A program made the position numbers and the translations under genes. A stretch of 64,000 nucleotides of DNA from Hymenobacter nitidus (GTDB lineage Bacteria; Bacteroidota; Bacteroidia; Cytophagales; Hymenobacteraceae). The notes beneath the pieces are model-generated. The model was not told the DNA's origin and did not search any database. It saw only the letters and a list, made by a program, of their open reading frames with translations. Numbering within the stretch: the stretch's first letter is position 1; every line of letters starts with the position of its first letter. The DNA lies in contig NZ_JAJADQ010000010.1 of the NCBI RefSeq assembly GCF_020447315.1, positions 160,659 through 224,658 of the forward strand, in the 5' to 3' direction. Positions 45,748 to 53,791 of this stretch are shown in pieces.

Positions 45748-46647
45748 ATGCCTACTTATCCGTTTCTGCTGGTTGATGCGTTTACCACCACCGCCCTGGG
45801 CGGCAACCCCTGCGCCGTAGTGCTGGACGCCGACGACCTCTCTGCTGACACCATGCAGCGTCTGGCCCGGGAGTTCAACCAGTCGGAAACGGCTTTCGTG
45901 CGCCGCTCAACCGTGGCCGAGTTTGGGGTGCGCTACTTCACCCCGGCCGAGGAAATTCCCCTGGCCGGCCACCCCACCATTGCCACCATCACGGCCCTGG
46001 CGCACACCGGGCAGCTGGCCCTGCCCTCACAACGCACGGAGCTGCTGCTGGAGCTGCTGCACGGCCCCATTGCCATTGCCGTGGAGAAGTCTGCTACTGC
46101 CGGCCAGCCGCCGCAGGTGCGCATGACGCAGCGCAAGCCCGTGTTTGGCGCCGTGCACGACCCGGCCGTGGTCTTGCCCCTGTTCGGCCTCTCGCCGGAT
46201 GACCTGGTGCCTGGTTCCCTGGTGCAAACCGTCAGCACCGGTACGCCCCAGCTTATGCTGCTGCTGCGCGACCAGGAAGCTTTGCGCCGCGCCCACATTT
46301 CCGATGCGGCGGCCTTTGCCCGCTACCGCGCCGGCAGCGACTTTTTCAGTCCGCACCTGTTTTGCCTGGGCGGCGCTACGGCGGCGGGTCACACGTTTGC
46401 CCGCCACTTCGGCACCCCACCCGATATTGGGGAAGACCCCGTGACGGGCTCCGCGACCGGGGGCATGGCGGCCTACCTCTGGCACCACGGCTACCTGCAA
46501 CAGCCGGAATTTGTGGCCGAACAGGGCCATTGGATGGGCCGGGTGGGCACCGTGCACGTTAGCATAGCTGGCCCGAGGGAAGACATCGAATCGGTTACCA
46601 TTGCGGGCCAGGGCGTGGTAGTGGTTGAGGGGCAGCTGACGCTGTAG
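45748..46647 (+). CDS. PhzF-family isomerase
   Basis: A 299-residue member of the PhzF (phenazine biosynthesis/diaminopimelate-epimerase-like) fold. The catalytic Glu is Glu47 in FNQSETAFV. Further family blocks: LGGNPCAVVLDADDLS, EIPLAGHPTIATITAL, and DPVTGSATGGMAAYLWHHG near the C-terminus. No other phenazine genes are present. Such solitary PhzF proteins are common and their substrates usually unknown. It stands between two small units with terminators or hairpins on both sides, so it is probably transcribed alone. Confidence 0.9.
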   Translation: MPTYPFLLVDAFTTTALGGNPCAVVLDADDLSADTMQRLAREFNQSETAFVRRSTVAEFGVRYFTPAEEIPLAGHPTIATITALAHTGQLALPSQRTELLLELLHGPIAIAVEKSATAGQPPQVRMTQRKPVFGAVHDPAVVLPLFGLSPDDLVPGSLVQTVSTGTPQLMLLLRDQEALRRAHISDAAAFARYRAGSDFFSPHLFCLGGATAAGHTFARHFGTPPDIGEDPVTGSATGGMAAYLWHHGYLQQPEFVAEQGHWMGRVGTVHVSIAGPREDIESVTIAGQGVVVVEGQLTL

Positions 46648-46669
46648 CCAGCCGGGGTCAGCTGAGCCG

Positions 46670-46749
46670 TAGTGCAACTCCCGGGGGCTATTTGGTGTTA
46701 CCCAAAGCCCCCGGTATCCTCCCGGCAGCCGGGGCATCAAGTTGCACTA
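46670..46749. repeat. Nested palindrome between phzF-like gene and mutM
   Basis: Outer arms TAGTGCAACT (46670-46679) and AGTTGCACTA (46740-46749) are perfect. Inside, CCGGGGGCT (46681-46689) pairs with AGCCCCCGG (46706-46714). It fills most of the 123-bp gap and ends 21 nt before the mutM start, so it could act as a terminator for one gene or a leader hairpin for the other. Confidence 0.7.
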
Positions 46750-46770
46750 TCTGTCCATAATCTACCCGCT

Positions 46771-47601
46771 GTGCCTGAATTACCCGAAGTAGAAACCTAC
46801 CGTCGTTTCCTCGACGAGCTCATTTTAGACCAACCCATTACGGCCCTGGAGGTGCGCGACGCCCACGTGCTTGGCACCGATGAGGACACCTTGCGCCAGC
46901 GCCTGGCGGGCCAGCACGTAACGGCCACCCGGCGCATCGGTAAGAACTGCTTTCTGGAGCTGAGCGACGGCTCGGCTTTGGCGTTGCACTTTGGCATGAC
47001 CGGCGACGTGGGCGCCTACCGCGACGACCACGACGCGCCGCGCTTCACCCGCGTAGCTCTGCACTTGGCCAACGGGCTGCGCATTGCGTTCATCGACCCG
47101 CGCAAGTTTGGCCGCATCCGGCACGCCGAGAGCGTAAGCCAGTACCAGATAGCCAAAAAGCTGGGCCCCGATGCGTTGGATGTGACGGCGGCCCACCTGC
47201 AGCAGAAGCTGGGCCCCAAGAAGATGTTCATCAAGCCGCTGCTGCTCGACCAGGGCGTGACGGCGGGCCTGGGCAACTGGATAGTGGACGAGGTGCTGTT
47301 TCAGGCCCGCATTCATCCCGAGCGGCGGGCCAATACCCTGACCACGAAGGAATTCAAGGCTATACAGGAAGCTATTCAGCTGGTCCTGCACACCGCTATT
47401 GGTCACGAGGCCACTTACCGCCACTTCCCGGCCTCCTTTCTGATTCATGCCCGCGAGTGGGACAATTCGGCCACTCCGGGCACTGAGCAGCATTTATTCT
47501 GCCCGCGTCACCCGAAAGTACATATAGCAAAAAGCTATGTTGGCGGCCGCGCCACATATATCTGTCCGCGCTGCCAACCGATTTTGAAGGGGCAAGAATA
47601 A
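46771..47601 (+). CDS. mutM: Formamidopyrimidine-DNA glycosylase
   Basis: Base-excision repair enzyme (276 residues) that removes 8-oxoguanine and nicks the site. The GTG at 46771 places the catalytic Pro2 correctly (PELPEVETYRR, with Glu3 and Glu6). Other family blocks: the central LHFGMTGDV and FIDPRKFGRIRHAES, and the helix-two-turn-helix region LLLDQGVTAGLGNWIVDEVLFQARIHP. The C-terminal zinc finger is unusual: the first pair reads C-P-R-H instead of C-x2-C, while the second is the normal C-P-R-C (YICPRCQ). Zn could be held by Cys3His, but a weakened finger is possible. Confidence 0.94.
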   Translation: MPELPEVETYRRFLDELILDQPITALEVRDAHVLGTDEDTLRQRLAGQHVTATRRIGKNCFLELSDGSALALHFGMTGDVGAYRDDHDAPRFTRVALHLANGLRIAFIDPRKFGRIRHAESVSQYQIAKKLGPDALDVTAAHLQQKLGPKKMFIKPLLLDQGVTAGLGNWIVDEVLFQARIHPERRANTLTTKEFKAIQEAIQLVLHTAIGHEATYRHFPASFLIHAREWDNSATPGTEQHLFCPRHPKVHIAKSYVGGRATYICPRCQPILKGQE

Positions 47602-47617
47602 TACTATTCAACTTATT

Positions 47618-47653
47618 AAAAACCCTGCTTATGGTGTCACAGGCAGGGTTTTT
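47618..47653 (+). terminator. Rho-independent terminator after mutM
   Basis: AAAAACCCTGC (47618-47628) pairs with GCAGGGTTTTT (47643-47653); T-tract included in the right arm. The 312-bp gap 47602-47913 also holds the -7 element at 47768 and an AT-rich stretch; no gene seen. Confidence 0.9.
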
Positions 47654-47767
47654 ACGTTTACCAACTACATGAAGCACAAAATCTTATGTTTGATTTGTCG
47701 AGTTGAACTTTGTCTATATAATGTTTGAATAATTGTCTTTTTCCGCGAAAGTTCGAACTAAGTGTAT

Positions 47768-47775
47768 TACCTTTG
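47768..47775 (+). promoter_or_regulatory. Bacteroidota-type -7 element before the 47914 lipoprotein gene
   Basis: TACCTTTG fits TAnnTTTG exactly, within an AT-rich stretch. It lies 138 bp upstream of the start codon, so the leader would be long. Confidence 0.6.
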
Positions 47776-47913
47776 AGTTAGGTCCACATCTTCAAGGCGG
47801 GAGCGGAGAAGAGATTGTGAAGTTGGAAGTAGAAAAAGAAGAAAATCATTGCCTATGCCTTACGGCTACTACGCGTTTTTGCGTGTTGTTTCACTCACCA
47901 AATTGTCGTTTTC

Positions 47914-48411
47914 ATGAAGAAACTGCCCATTTTCCTGAGCCTGGCGGCTGCCACCCTGTCGTTGGTAGCTTGTAATAAAGAGTTGGATGAAGTAGCGGAG
48001 CCTGTTCAGGAAGTTGCAGCTGTTAAATCCCAATCGGCTACCGAGCTGCTCTCGACCGGCAGCTGGCACCTGACGGACATGACCTCGCGCACGGTTACGG
48101 CCGGCCAGCCCGAGACGGCAACTGTGAGCATGCTGGCTCGTTTGAAGCCCTCGCTGCGCGACAACATCATCGACTACAAAAGCGGTGGCTCCTATAGCGT
48201 GAGTGAAGGCTCGCTGAAAGCCACAGCCGAAAGTCCCCAGCTGCTTAGCGGTGCCTGGCAGCTCAGCGCCAAAGGCGACTCGCTCATCATTCGCCAGGAC
48301 AACGCGGTGCGCCGCTTTGCCATTGCCGAGCTGACGCCCTCGACCCTGCGCCTGAACTACTCGGAAGGCACCAACCCGGTAACGACCTACACGTCGGTAT
48401 TCGGCCACTAA
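47914..48411 (+). CDS. Lipoprotein with lipocalin-like domain
   Basis: A 165-residue lipoprotein: KKLPIFLSLAAATLSLVAC with the lipid-carrying Cys at residue 20. The mature part begins with an acidic linker and then a beta-rich domain (LLSTGSWHLTDMTSRTV ... GGSYSVSEGSLKAT ... LLSGAWQLSAKGDSLIIRQD ... FAIAELTPSTLRLNYSEG). This pattern, a TGxWxLT opening and paired W-x-L-S strands, is the lipocalin-like family common in Bacteroidota. Ligand unknown. A perfect palindromic terminator follows at once. Confidence 0.75.
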   Translation: MKKLPIFLSLAAATLSLVACNKELDEVAEPVQEVAAVKSQSATELLSTGSWHLTDMTSRTVTAGQPETATVSMLARLKPSLRDNIIDYKSGGSYSVSEGSLKATAESPQLLSGAWQLSAKGDSLIIRQDNAVRRFAIAELTPSTLRLNYSEGTNPVTTYTSVFGH

Positions 48412-48441
48412 GCACGAGTTTCCACCGTTCACAGTACCAGA

Positions 48442-48473
48442 CAAGCCTCACTTCCGGCCGGAAGTGAGGCTTG
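48442..48473. terminator. Perfect 32-bp palindrome, bidirectional terminator
   Basis: Both halves of 16 bp (48442-48457 and 48458-48473) are exact complements with no unpaired centre, followed by T6 on the plus strand. It separates the lipoprotein gene from the convergent oxidoreductase gene. Confidence 0.85.
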
Positions 48474-48496
48474 TTTTTTGGCAGCGGCGCAAGTTA

Positions 48497-49534
48497 TTAC
48501 CGGTTGCTGCTCAGCTCGTTGTTTTCCCGCTCGGCTTTGCGCGTCAGCGTCGTCAGCCACGACTTTGACACCTCCGACTCGCTCTCATAGCCGCGGCGGC
48601 GCTCGTTGCCCAGCTCGCCGGTGCGGCTCGGCAGGGCCCGGTTTACCCAGCTGAGCATGTCGCTGGTGGTGCCGGGCAGCAGGCCGTGCAGGCCCGAGAG
48701 CAGCTTAGCCGGCAGCCCCAGAATGATTTCGGCGTCGCCGCGGCGGCAGGCATTCCAGATCTGGCGGGCGGCTTTTTCGGCGTCGAGGGTGAAGGCCGGC
48801 AGCGAATCGGCAATGATAAAGGTGGCAAACTCCTTTTTGTGCTGACCTTTTACCAACGCGTGGCGGGCGCTGCCGGTGCGCATCAGGCCCGGGCATACCG
48901 TCGTTACCACGATGTTGTGCTGGTTCAGCTCGGCCCGAAAAGCTTCGGACAAGCCTACCAGGGCAAACTTACTGGCGCAGTAGGGCGCCAGATGCGGTAC
49001 GGCCACTTTGCCGCCCACGGAAGCAATATTGACGATGCGACCTTCCCCGCGCTGCCGCATACCGGGCAGCACGGCCTGCATGGCGTGCAGCGGGGCCCAA
49101 AAGTGGGTATCCATTGAGTCCTGGTAGTCGCGCAGGTCGGTGTGGTCGAGCGGGCCGGCCGTGATAATGCCCGCGTTGTTGACGAGCACATCGATGGAGC
49201 CGAGCTTCTGCTGTACCTCCTCAACCAAGGAATGTACTTCGGCAGCGTCGGTCAGGTCGCGGGCCAAGGCCAGTACCTCGGCCCCACCGGCCGTGAGTTC
49301 CTGGCGGGCCCGCTCCAGTTCCTCGGCGTCGCGGGCGCAGATGGCCACGCGGGCCCCTTCGGCCACGGCCTGCCGGGCCAGGATCAGGCCCAGGCCCCGG
49401 GAACCGCCAGTGATAAGCACCACGCGGCCTTCCAGATCGTAAAAGCCGCGGCGGTTGGTCCACAAAGAGGCGGCTGCCATCAGGGCGCCTACGCCGACTG
49501 CTGTCAGCCAGTTGTTTCGGGTTTCTCGCTTCAT
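48497..49534 (-). CDS. Membrane-anchored short-chain dehydrogenase/reductase
   Basis: A 345-residue SDR. A short N-terminal membrane segment (WLTAVGVGALMAAASLW) precedes a classical SDR domain: nucleotide site TGGSRGLG, NNAG, catalytic Ser (NIASVGGKVA) and Tyr-x3-Lys (APYCASKFA). A helical C-terminal tail of about 60 residues (LLSGLHGLLPGTTSDMLSWV ...) is longer than usual and ends in charged residues, like other SDRs peripherally bound to membranes. Substrate not predictable. The gene is transcribed toward the palindromic terminator at 48442. Confidence 0.87.
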   Translation of the reverse strand: MKRETRNNWLTAVGVGALMAAASLWTNRRGFYDLEGRVVLITGGSRGLGLILARQAVAEGARVAICARDAEELERARQELTAGGAEVLALARDLTDAAEVHSLVEEVQQKLGSIDVLVNNAGIITAGPLDHTDLRDYQDSMDTHFWAPLHAMQAVLPGMRQRGEGRIVNIASVGGKVAVPHLAPYCASKFALVGLSEAFRAELNQHNIVVTTVCPGLMRTGSARHALVKGQHKKEFATFIIADSLPAFTLDAEKAARQIWNACRRGDAEIILGLPAKLLSGLHGLLPGTTSDMLSWVNRALPSRTGELGNERRRGYESESEVSKSWLTTLTRKAERENNELSSNR

Positions 49535-49705
49535 ATACTCTTGTAAGCAAAGCGGCGGGAAAGGTTACGTAGAACCGGTCCGCAGACAAGAAAACCGGCT
49601 GCCGCAACGTTCACAGGGCCAGTTGCGTCTTTTTTGGCACCATCTTTACGTGGGGAAGGTTCTCAGTCCACCTGTTCCCGCCTTTTTGCCCCGCTTACCC
49701 TGACG

Positions 49706-50221
49706 ATGATGAAGAACTATTTGCTGGCCTCGCTCGTGCTTTTCCCGGCCGCTCTCTACGCCCAAACGGCCCCGGTTAAAACAAAAACCAAGACGGAAGT
49801 AGCGGGTACCACGGTGAAAACCAAGGCCAAAACCACCGCGCCGGCTCCTGGCAAGCCCGCTGCCACCAAGCCGGTGCCGGTGCCGCCGGCCGAAAAAGTA
49901 GAAGCCAAGGCCACGGCCCTCACCGACAACATGCGCCAGGCCCTGAACCTGACGCCCGCCCAGACCGAGAAAGTGCGCCAGATAAACCTGACCAGCGTGC
50001 GCAACGTGGAAACGGCCCGCCTGCAGTACCGCAGCGACGTGCGCAAGCTCAACGCGGTGGTCGACGACATCGGCCAGTCGCGCCTGGCGATGCTGAAAGA
50101 CGTGCTGGCTCCCGACCAGTTTGCCAAGTACCAGCGCAAGCGCGAGGAAAAAATGGGCGTGCCCACGGCCACCGGCAGCCAGGGCAACGGCGTACCCGGC
50201 CTGCCCAGCCGCGACGAATAA
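49706..50221 (+). CDS. Periplasmic Spy/CpxP-like helical protein
   Basis: About 171 residues starting at the ATG-ATG pair at 49706/49709. The signal peptide (MKNYLLASLVLFPAALYAQT) is followed by a Lys/Thr/Pro/Ala-rich linker of about 65 residues (KTKTKTEVAGTTVKTKAKTT ...) and a helical domain. The helical domain opens NMRQALNLTPAQTEKVRQIN and continues RLAMLKDVLAPDQFAKYQRKREE. The LxLTPAQ...QI and LTPEQ...KY-like repeats match the LTxxQ motifs of Spy/CpxP, which bind unfolded proteins or metals in the envelope. The basic linker could contact the cell wall or nucleic acid. Confidence 0.68.
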   Translation: MMKNYLLASLVLFPAALYAQTAPVKTKTKTEVAGTTVKTKAKTTAPAPGKPAATKPVPVPPAEKVEAKATALTDNMRQALNLTPAQTEKVRQINLTSVRNVETARLQYRSDVRKLNAVVDDIGQSRLAMLKDVLAPDQFAKYQRKREEKMGVPTATGSQGNGVPGLPSRDE

Positions 50222-50323
50222 CGCGTGAAGCTACTAGTGGAGCGGGGCGGTCTGCAAAGGCGGCCCCGCTTTGTTTTCGGGCTATAGGACGAGTCCTTGT
50301 GCCAGCAACCGTCCACTCGCTGC

Positions 50324-50331
50324 TACGTTTG
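50324..50331 (+). promoter_or_regulatory. Bacteroidota-type -7 element before the HAD gene
   Basis: TACGTTTG fits TAnnTTTG exactly and lies 96 bp upstream of the start codon. A TTG 24 nt further upstream is a weak -33 candidate. Confidence 0.6.
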
Positions 50332-50427
50332 CCCCGGCCAGCTCGCCAACAAAATGTGTCAAGCCGGGGTTAGTCGGCCGGTAAGCGCGCTTTGGTGGCG
50401 CCCGTTTTTTCACTTACTCCTAGTTGC

Positions 50428-51057
50428 ATGCCGCTTTCAGTAGACAGCCTGATTTTTGACCTCGACGGCACCCTGTGGGATGCCACTGCCACCGTGACAG
50501 AAGGTTTCCGGCGGGCCCGGCAGCGCGTCAGCTACGTGCCAACCGATATTACCCTGGAGGCCGTGCGGGCCGTAACCGGGCAGCCTTACCCGGTGGTGTA
50601 CGAGCGGCTGTTTCCTTACCTGACGGCCGAGCAGCGCGAAGAATTCCGCCTGATCTGTGCCGAGGAGGAGCTGGCCAGCGCCCGGCAGCACGGCGGCCAG
50701 CCCTACCCGCTGCTGCGCGAAACGCTGACGTACCTGGCCGCCAAGTACCGGCTCTTTATCGTCAGCAACTGCCAGACAGGCTACATCGAAGCCTTCTTAG
50801 AGCACAGCGGAACGGGTTCCTATTTCGAAGGCCACCAGTGCTTTGGTACCAAAAACCTGCCCAAGGCCGACAACGTCCGGGAAATCATTGAGCGGTTTGG
50901 CTTGCAAGCCCCGGCCTACGTGGGCGACACCGACGGCGACTACCAGGCCAGCCGGGCCAATGGCATTCCGTTCGTTTTTGCCGCCTACGGCTTTGGAGAA
51001 GTGCCCGAATTTGAGGCCCGGCTAGAGCAGTTCAGCGACCTACGGAGTATTCTGTAA
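50428..51057 (+). CDS. HAD-superfamily hydrolase (phosphoglycolate-phosphatase-like)
   Basis: A 209-residue phosphatase with all four HAD motifs: I FDLDGTLWD with nucleophile Asp11 and acid Asp13; II VSNCQ; III lysine in FGTKNLPKADN; IV VGDTDGDYQASRANG. A helical cap lies between motifs I and II, as in the Gph/PGMB subgroup. The ATG at 50428 gives MPLSVDSLIFDLDGTLWD, the normal start. A sugar-phosphate or phosphoglycolate substrate is likely, but not fixed by sequence. Confidence 0.87.
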   Translation: MPLSVDSLIFDLDGTLWDATATVTEGFRRARQRVSYVPTDITLEAVRAVTGQPYPVVYERLFPYLTAEQREEFRLICAEEELASARQHGGQPYPLLRETLTYLAAKYRLFIVSNCQTGYIEAFLEHSGTGSYFEGHQCFGTKNLPKADNVREIIERFGLQAPAYVGDTDGDYQASRANGIPFVFAAYGFGEVPEFEARLEQFSDLRSIL

Positions 51058-51076
51058 ACGAGGCTTGCGTTTACTA

Positions 51077-51118
51077 AGAAGTCCGGCCGACTCGTTGCAA
51101 CGGATCGGCCGGACTTCT
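51077..51118. terminator. Bidirectional terminator between HAD and TauE genes
   Basis: 14-bp perfect arms (51077-51090 and 51105-51118) with a 14-nt loop, between convergent genes. Confidence 0.85.
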
Positions 51119-51138
51119 CTATATCCAGGTTGTATGAC

Positions 51139-51921
51139 TTACACCGACTTAAAGGTTTCCCAGCCCAGCTTAAGGATAAGTCCGCACACGACCACCAGGA
51201 ACAGCACCCGCACGAAGCCGACGCCTTTGCGCACCGCCAGGCGGGCACCCAGCGTGGAGCCCAGCATGTTGCAGGCGGCCATGGGCAGGGCAATGTGCCA
51301 GACGATGTGGCCCGTAGCGGCGAAATAAGCCAGGCTGGTCAGGTTGGTAGCCACATTCACCAGCTTGGAAGAAGCCGAGGCGCTCAGGAAGTCGTAGCCA
51401 AACAAACCCACGAAGGCAAACAGCAAAAAGCTGCCGGTGCCGGGCCCGAAAAAGCCGTCGTAGAAGCCGATAATGAGGCCGATGAGGGCTCCGTAGTACG
51501 GTTCCTTACGCTCGGGCAGGCGCGGGGCGTGAATCGTCCCGAAATCCTTGCGCCAAAAGGTGTAGATGGCAATAACGACCAGCAAACCCAGCACCAGGGG
51601 CCGTAGCAATTCGGAGGGCAGCAAACTCACCAGGCGGGCCCCGATAAAGGAAAACACCCCGGCCGTAACGGCCGCCACGCCCACGGCCCGCCAGCGGATG
51701 GGCACCTGCCCCATGTAGCGCCGCAGGGCCGCCGCCGTACCCGCCGCCGACGATACTTTGCCCGTGCCCAGCACCGTGGGCAAGGGCACGCCCGGCAGCA
51801 GCAGCAGCATGGCCGGCAGCTGAATCAGGCCGCCACCGCCCACAATTGAATCGATAAAGCCAGCCAGAAGAGCAAAAGCGCAGAGCAGCGCCAGGGTTGC
51901 GTCGAGAAATTCCAAGTTCAT
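51139..51921 (-). CDS. Sulfite exporter TauE/SafE family permease
   Basis: A 260-residue inner-membrane protein with about eight hydrophobic segments in two repeats. Repeat-type motifs: GFIDSIVGGGGLIQLPAMLL in the first half and GFYDGFFGPGTGSFLLFAFV in the second, typical of TSUP/TauE permeases for sulfur-containing or organic anions. The ATG at 51921 is preferred over a GTG at 51945, because a perfect minus-strand -7 element (51931-51938) lies between them. Substrate unknown. Confidence 0.88.
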   Translation of the reverse strand: MNLEFLDATLALLCAFALLAGFIDSIVGGGGLIQLPAMLLLLPGVPLPTVLGTGKVSSAAGTAAALRRYMGQVPIRWRAVGVAAVTAGVFSFIGARLVSLLPSELLRPLVLGLLVVIAIYTFWRKDFGTIHAPRLPERKEPYYGALIGLIIGFYDGFFGPGTGSFLLFAFVGLFGYDFLSASASSKLVNVATNLTSLAYFAATGHIVWHIALPMAACNMLGSTLGARLAVRKGVGFVRVLFLVVVCGLILKLGWETFKSV

Positions 51922-51930
51922 AAGAGGCGG

Positions 51931-51938
51931 CAAAGATA
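51931..51938 (-). promoter_or_regulatory. Bacteroidota-type -7 element for the TauE gene
   Basis: TATCTTTG on the minus strand fits TAnnTTTG exactly, 9 bp before the ATG. Transcription would start almost at the start codon, so the mRNA is nearly leaderless. Confidence 0.55.
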
Positions 51939-52055
51939 GCCGCACCGGCCACTTCCCGTGGCGGCAAGCAGCATTTTTCGCGCTGTTTCAGGATCTTAGC
52001 CCCGAGCCGGCCTGGAATGGTCACCCTGCGGCCAAATCTGCCGTACATTCGGCTC

Positions 52056-53654
52056 ATGACCGAAAATCTTACCCAGCGCAGCCGGATGCTGACGCTGGCG
52101 GGCGTGCTGCTGGCGCTCTTCCTGAGCTCCCTCGACCAAACTATCGTGGCCACGGCCCTGCCGCGCATTGTGGCCGAGCTGCACGGCTTCGACCGGTTTG
52201 CTTGGGTGGCCACGGCCTACCTGGCCGCCAGCACGGCCCTGGTACCGGTGTATGGCAAGCTGGCCGACATGTACTCGCGCCGCAACATTGAAGTCACCGC
52301 CATCCTGATTTTCCTGACCGGCTCGGCCCTGTGCGGCCTGGCCGGCGAGTTTGGCCCCCTGCCCGTGCTGGGCGACGGCATGAGCCAGCTTATTATTTTC
52401 CGGGCTGTGCAGGGCCTGGGCGGAGCCGGACTGCTGGCTATGGCCTTCATCATCATTGCCGACCTGTTTTCGCCCGCTGAGCGGGGCAAGTACCAGGGCT
52501 TTGTGGGTGCGACGTTCGGGCTGGCCTCGGTGCTGGGCCCGTTTCTGGGCGGCCTGCTCACCGACCACGGTTCGGGCCTGCTGCCGGGCGTGGCGGGCTG
52601 GCGCCTGGTGTTCTACGTCAACCTGCCGCTGGGCCTGCTGGCGCTGTGGTTTATTCTGGGCCGCATGCCGCGCCTCAAGCCCCGGGGCGAGAAAAAGCCG
52701 CTCGACTACCTCTCGGCCCTGCTGCTGATGGCCGGCCTGGTGCCCCTGGTGCTGGGTTTGCAGCTCAACAAAGCCCAGTATGGCTGGACGGCTCCCCTGA
52801 CCCTGGGCTTGTTTGCCGCCGCGGCGGGCCTGCTGCTGCTGTTCGTGTTTCGGTCGTTGCGCTCCGACAATCCTATTCTGGACCTGACGCTCTTTCAGAA
52901 CCCGGTGTTCCGGACGGCCAATATTGCCACTTTCCTGCTCGGGGGCGCTTTTCTAAGTATCGTCATTTTCGAACCCCTGTTCATGGTGCACGTGCTGGGC
53001 GTATCGGCCACCAAGGCGGGCTTGAGCCTGATTCCGCTGTCGTTGGGTGTGGTGGGGGGCTCGATGCTGGCCGGACAGATGGTAGCGCGCTTCGGGCACT
53101 ACAAGCACTGGATGCTGGCCGGTGGGCTGCTGCTGCTGCTGGGCCAGGGTCTGCTGGCTACCATGCCGCCCACGGTAGCCTACGAGCAGGTGCTCCTCTA
53201 CGTGATGATCTGCGGGCTGGGCCTGGGCCCCTGCATGCCGCTGTATACCTTGGCCATTCAGAATGCCATTGACCCACGCCTTACCGGCCAAGCCACCTCA
53301 GCCAGTCAGTTCTTTCGGCAGATTGGCGGCGTAATGGCCGCTGCCTTGCTCGGCACCGTGCTGACAATGAGCCTGGCCCAGACGCTGCCGCCTACTGCTA
53401 CTCCGGCTCCGGAAGTCGCCGCGCAAACCACGGTAGCCGAAGGCATTCCGTTTCCGACGACGGCCGCCGCCTTGAGCGGGCCCACGCCCGAAGCGCGGGC
53501 AGCCTTCAGCCACGCTATTTCGCGCGTCTACCTCTGCACACTGTGCCTGGTGCTTTGCGGCTGGCTGGCCACGCTGTTCATTCCCGACTTGCCGCTGCGC
53601 ACTTCCAACGCCGTAAAGCCCGTGCCGGTGCTGGCCACGCACGCGGCCAAGTAG
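52056..53654 (+). CDS. MFS multidrug exporter, DHA2 (EmrB/QacA) family
   Basis: A 532-residue permease with 14 predicted spans. DHA2 signatures: the N-terminal LALFLSSLDQTIVATALPRI and WVATAYLAASTALVPVYGKLAD, plus the motif-C-like region GATFGLASVLGPFLGGLLTD. The ATG at 52056 is used, since the frame upstream (from 52017) overlaps the promoter region of the divergent TauE gene. Likely drug:proton antiport. It may carry its own small terminator hairpin (53657-53674). Confidence 0.9.
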   Translation: MTENLTQRSRMLTLAGVLLALFLSSLDQTIVATALPRIVAELHGFDRFAWVATAYLAASTALVPVYGKLADMYSRRNIEVTAILIFLTGSALCGLAGEFGPLPVLGDGMSQLIIFRAVQGLGGAGLLAMAFIIIADLFSPAERGKYQGFVGATFGLASVLGPFLGGLLTDHGSGLLPGVAGWRLVFYVNLPLGLLALWFILGRMPRLKPRGEKKPLDYLSALLLMAGLVPLVLGLQLNKAQYGWTAPLTLGLFAAAAGLLLLFVFRSLRSDNPILDLTLFQNPVFRTANIATFLLGGAFLSIVIFEPLFMVHVLGVSATKAGLSLIPLSLGVVGGSMLAGQMVARFGHYKHWMLAGGLLLLLGQGLLATMPPTVAYEQVLLYVMICGLGLGPCMPLYTLAIQNAIDPRLTGQATSASQFFRQIGGVMAAALLGTVLTMSLAQTLPPTATPAPEVAAQTTVAEGIPFPTTAAALSGPTPEARAAFSHAISRVYLCTLCLVLCGWLATLFIPDLPLRTSNAVKPVPVLATHAAK

Positions 53655-53656
53655 CA

Positions 53657-53674
53657 GCCGGTTCTGAAACCGGC
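53657..53674 (+). terminator. Small hairpin after the DHA2 exporter
   Basis: GCCGGTT-CTGA-AACCGGC begins 3 nt after the stop codon's last base. No U-tract follows. Confidence 0.4.
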
Positions 53675-53791
53675 GTCATGGCCGCCGTTGAGCCCCTGGG
53701 GAAACTACTGGGTGCGGAATCGGTTTTACAGGTAGAACTGTAAGCAAGCCGGGCCCGACACACCCGCCCGCCGGCCTACGCGCCCCTGACT

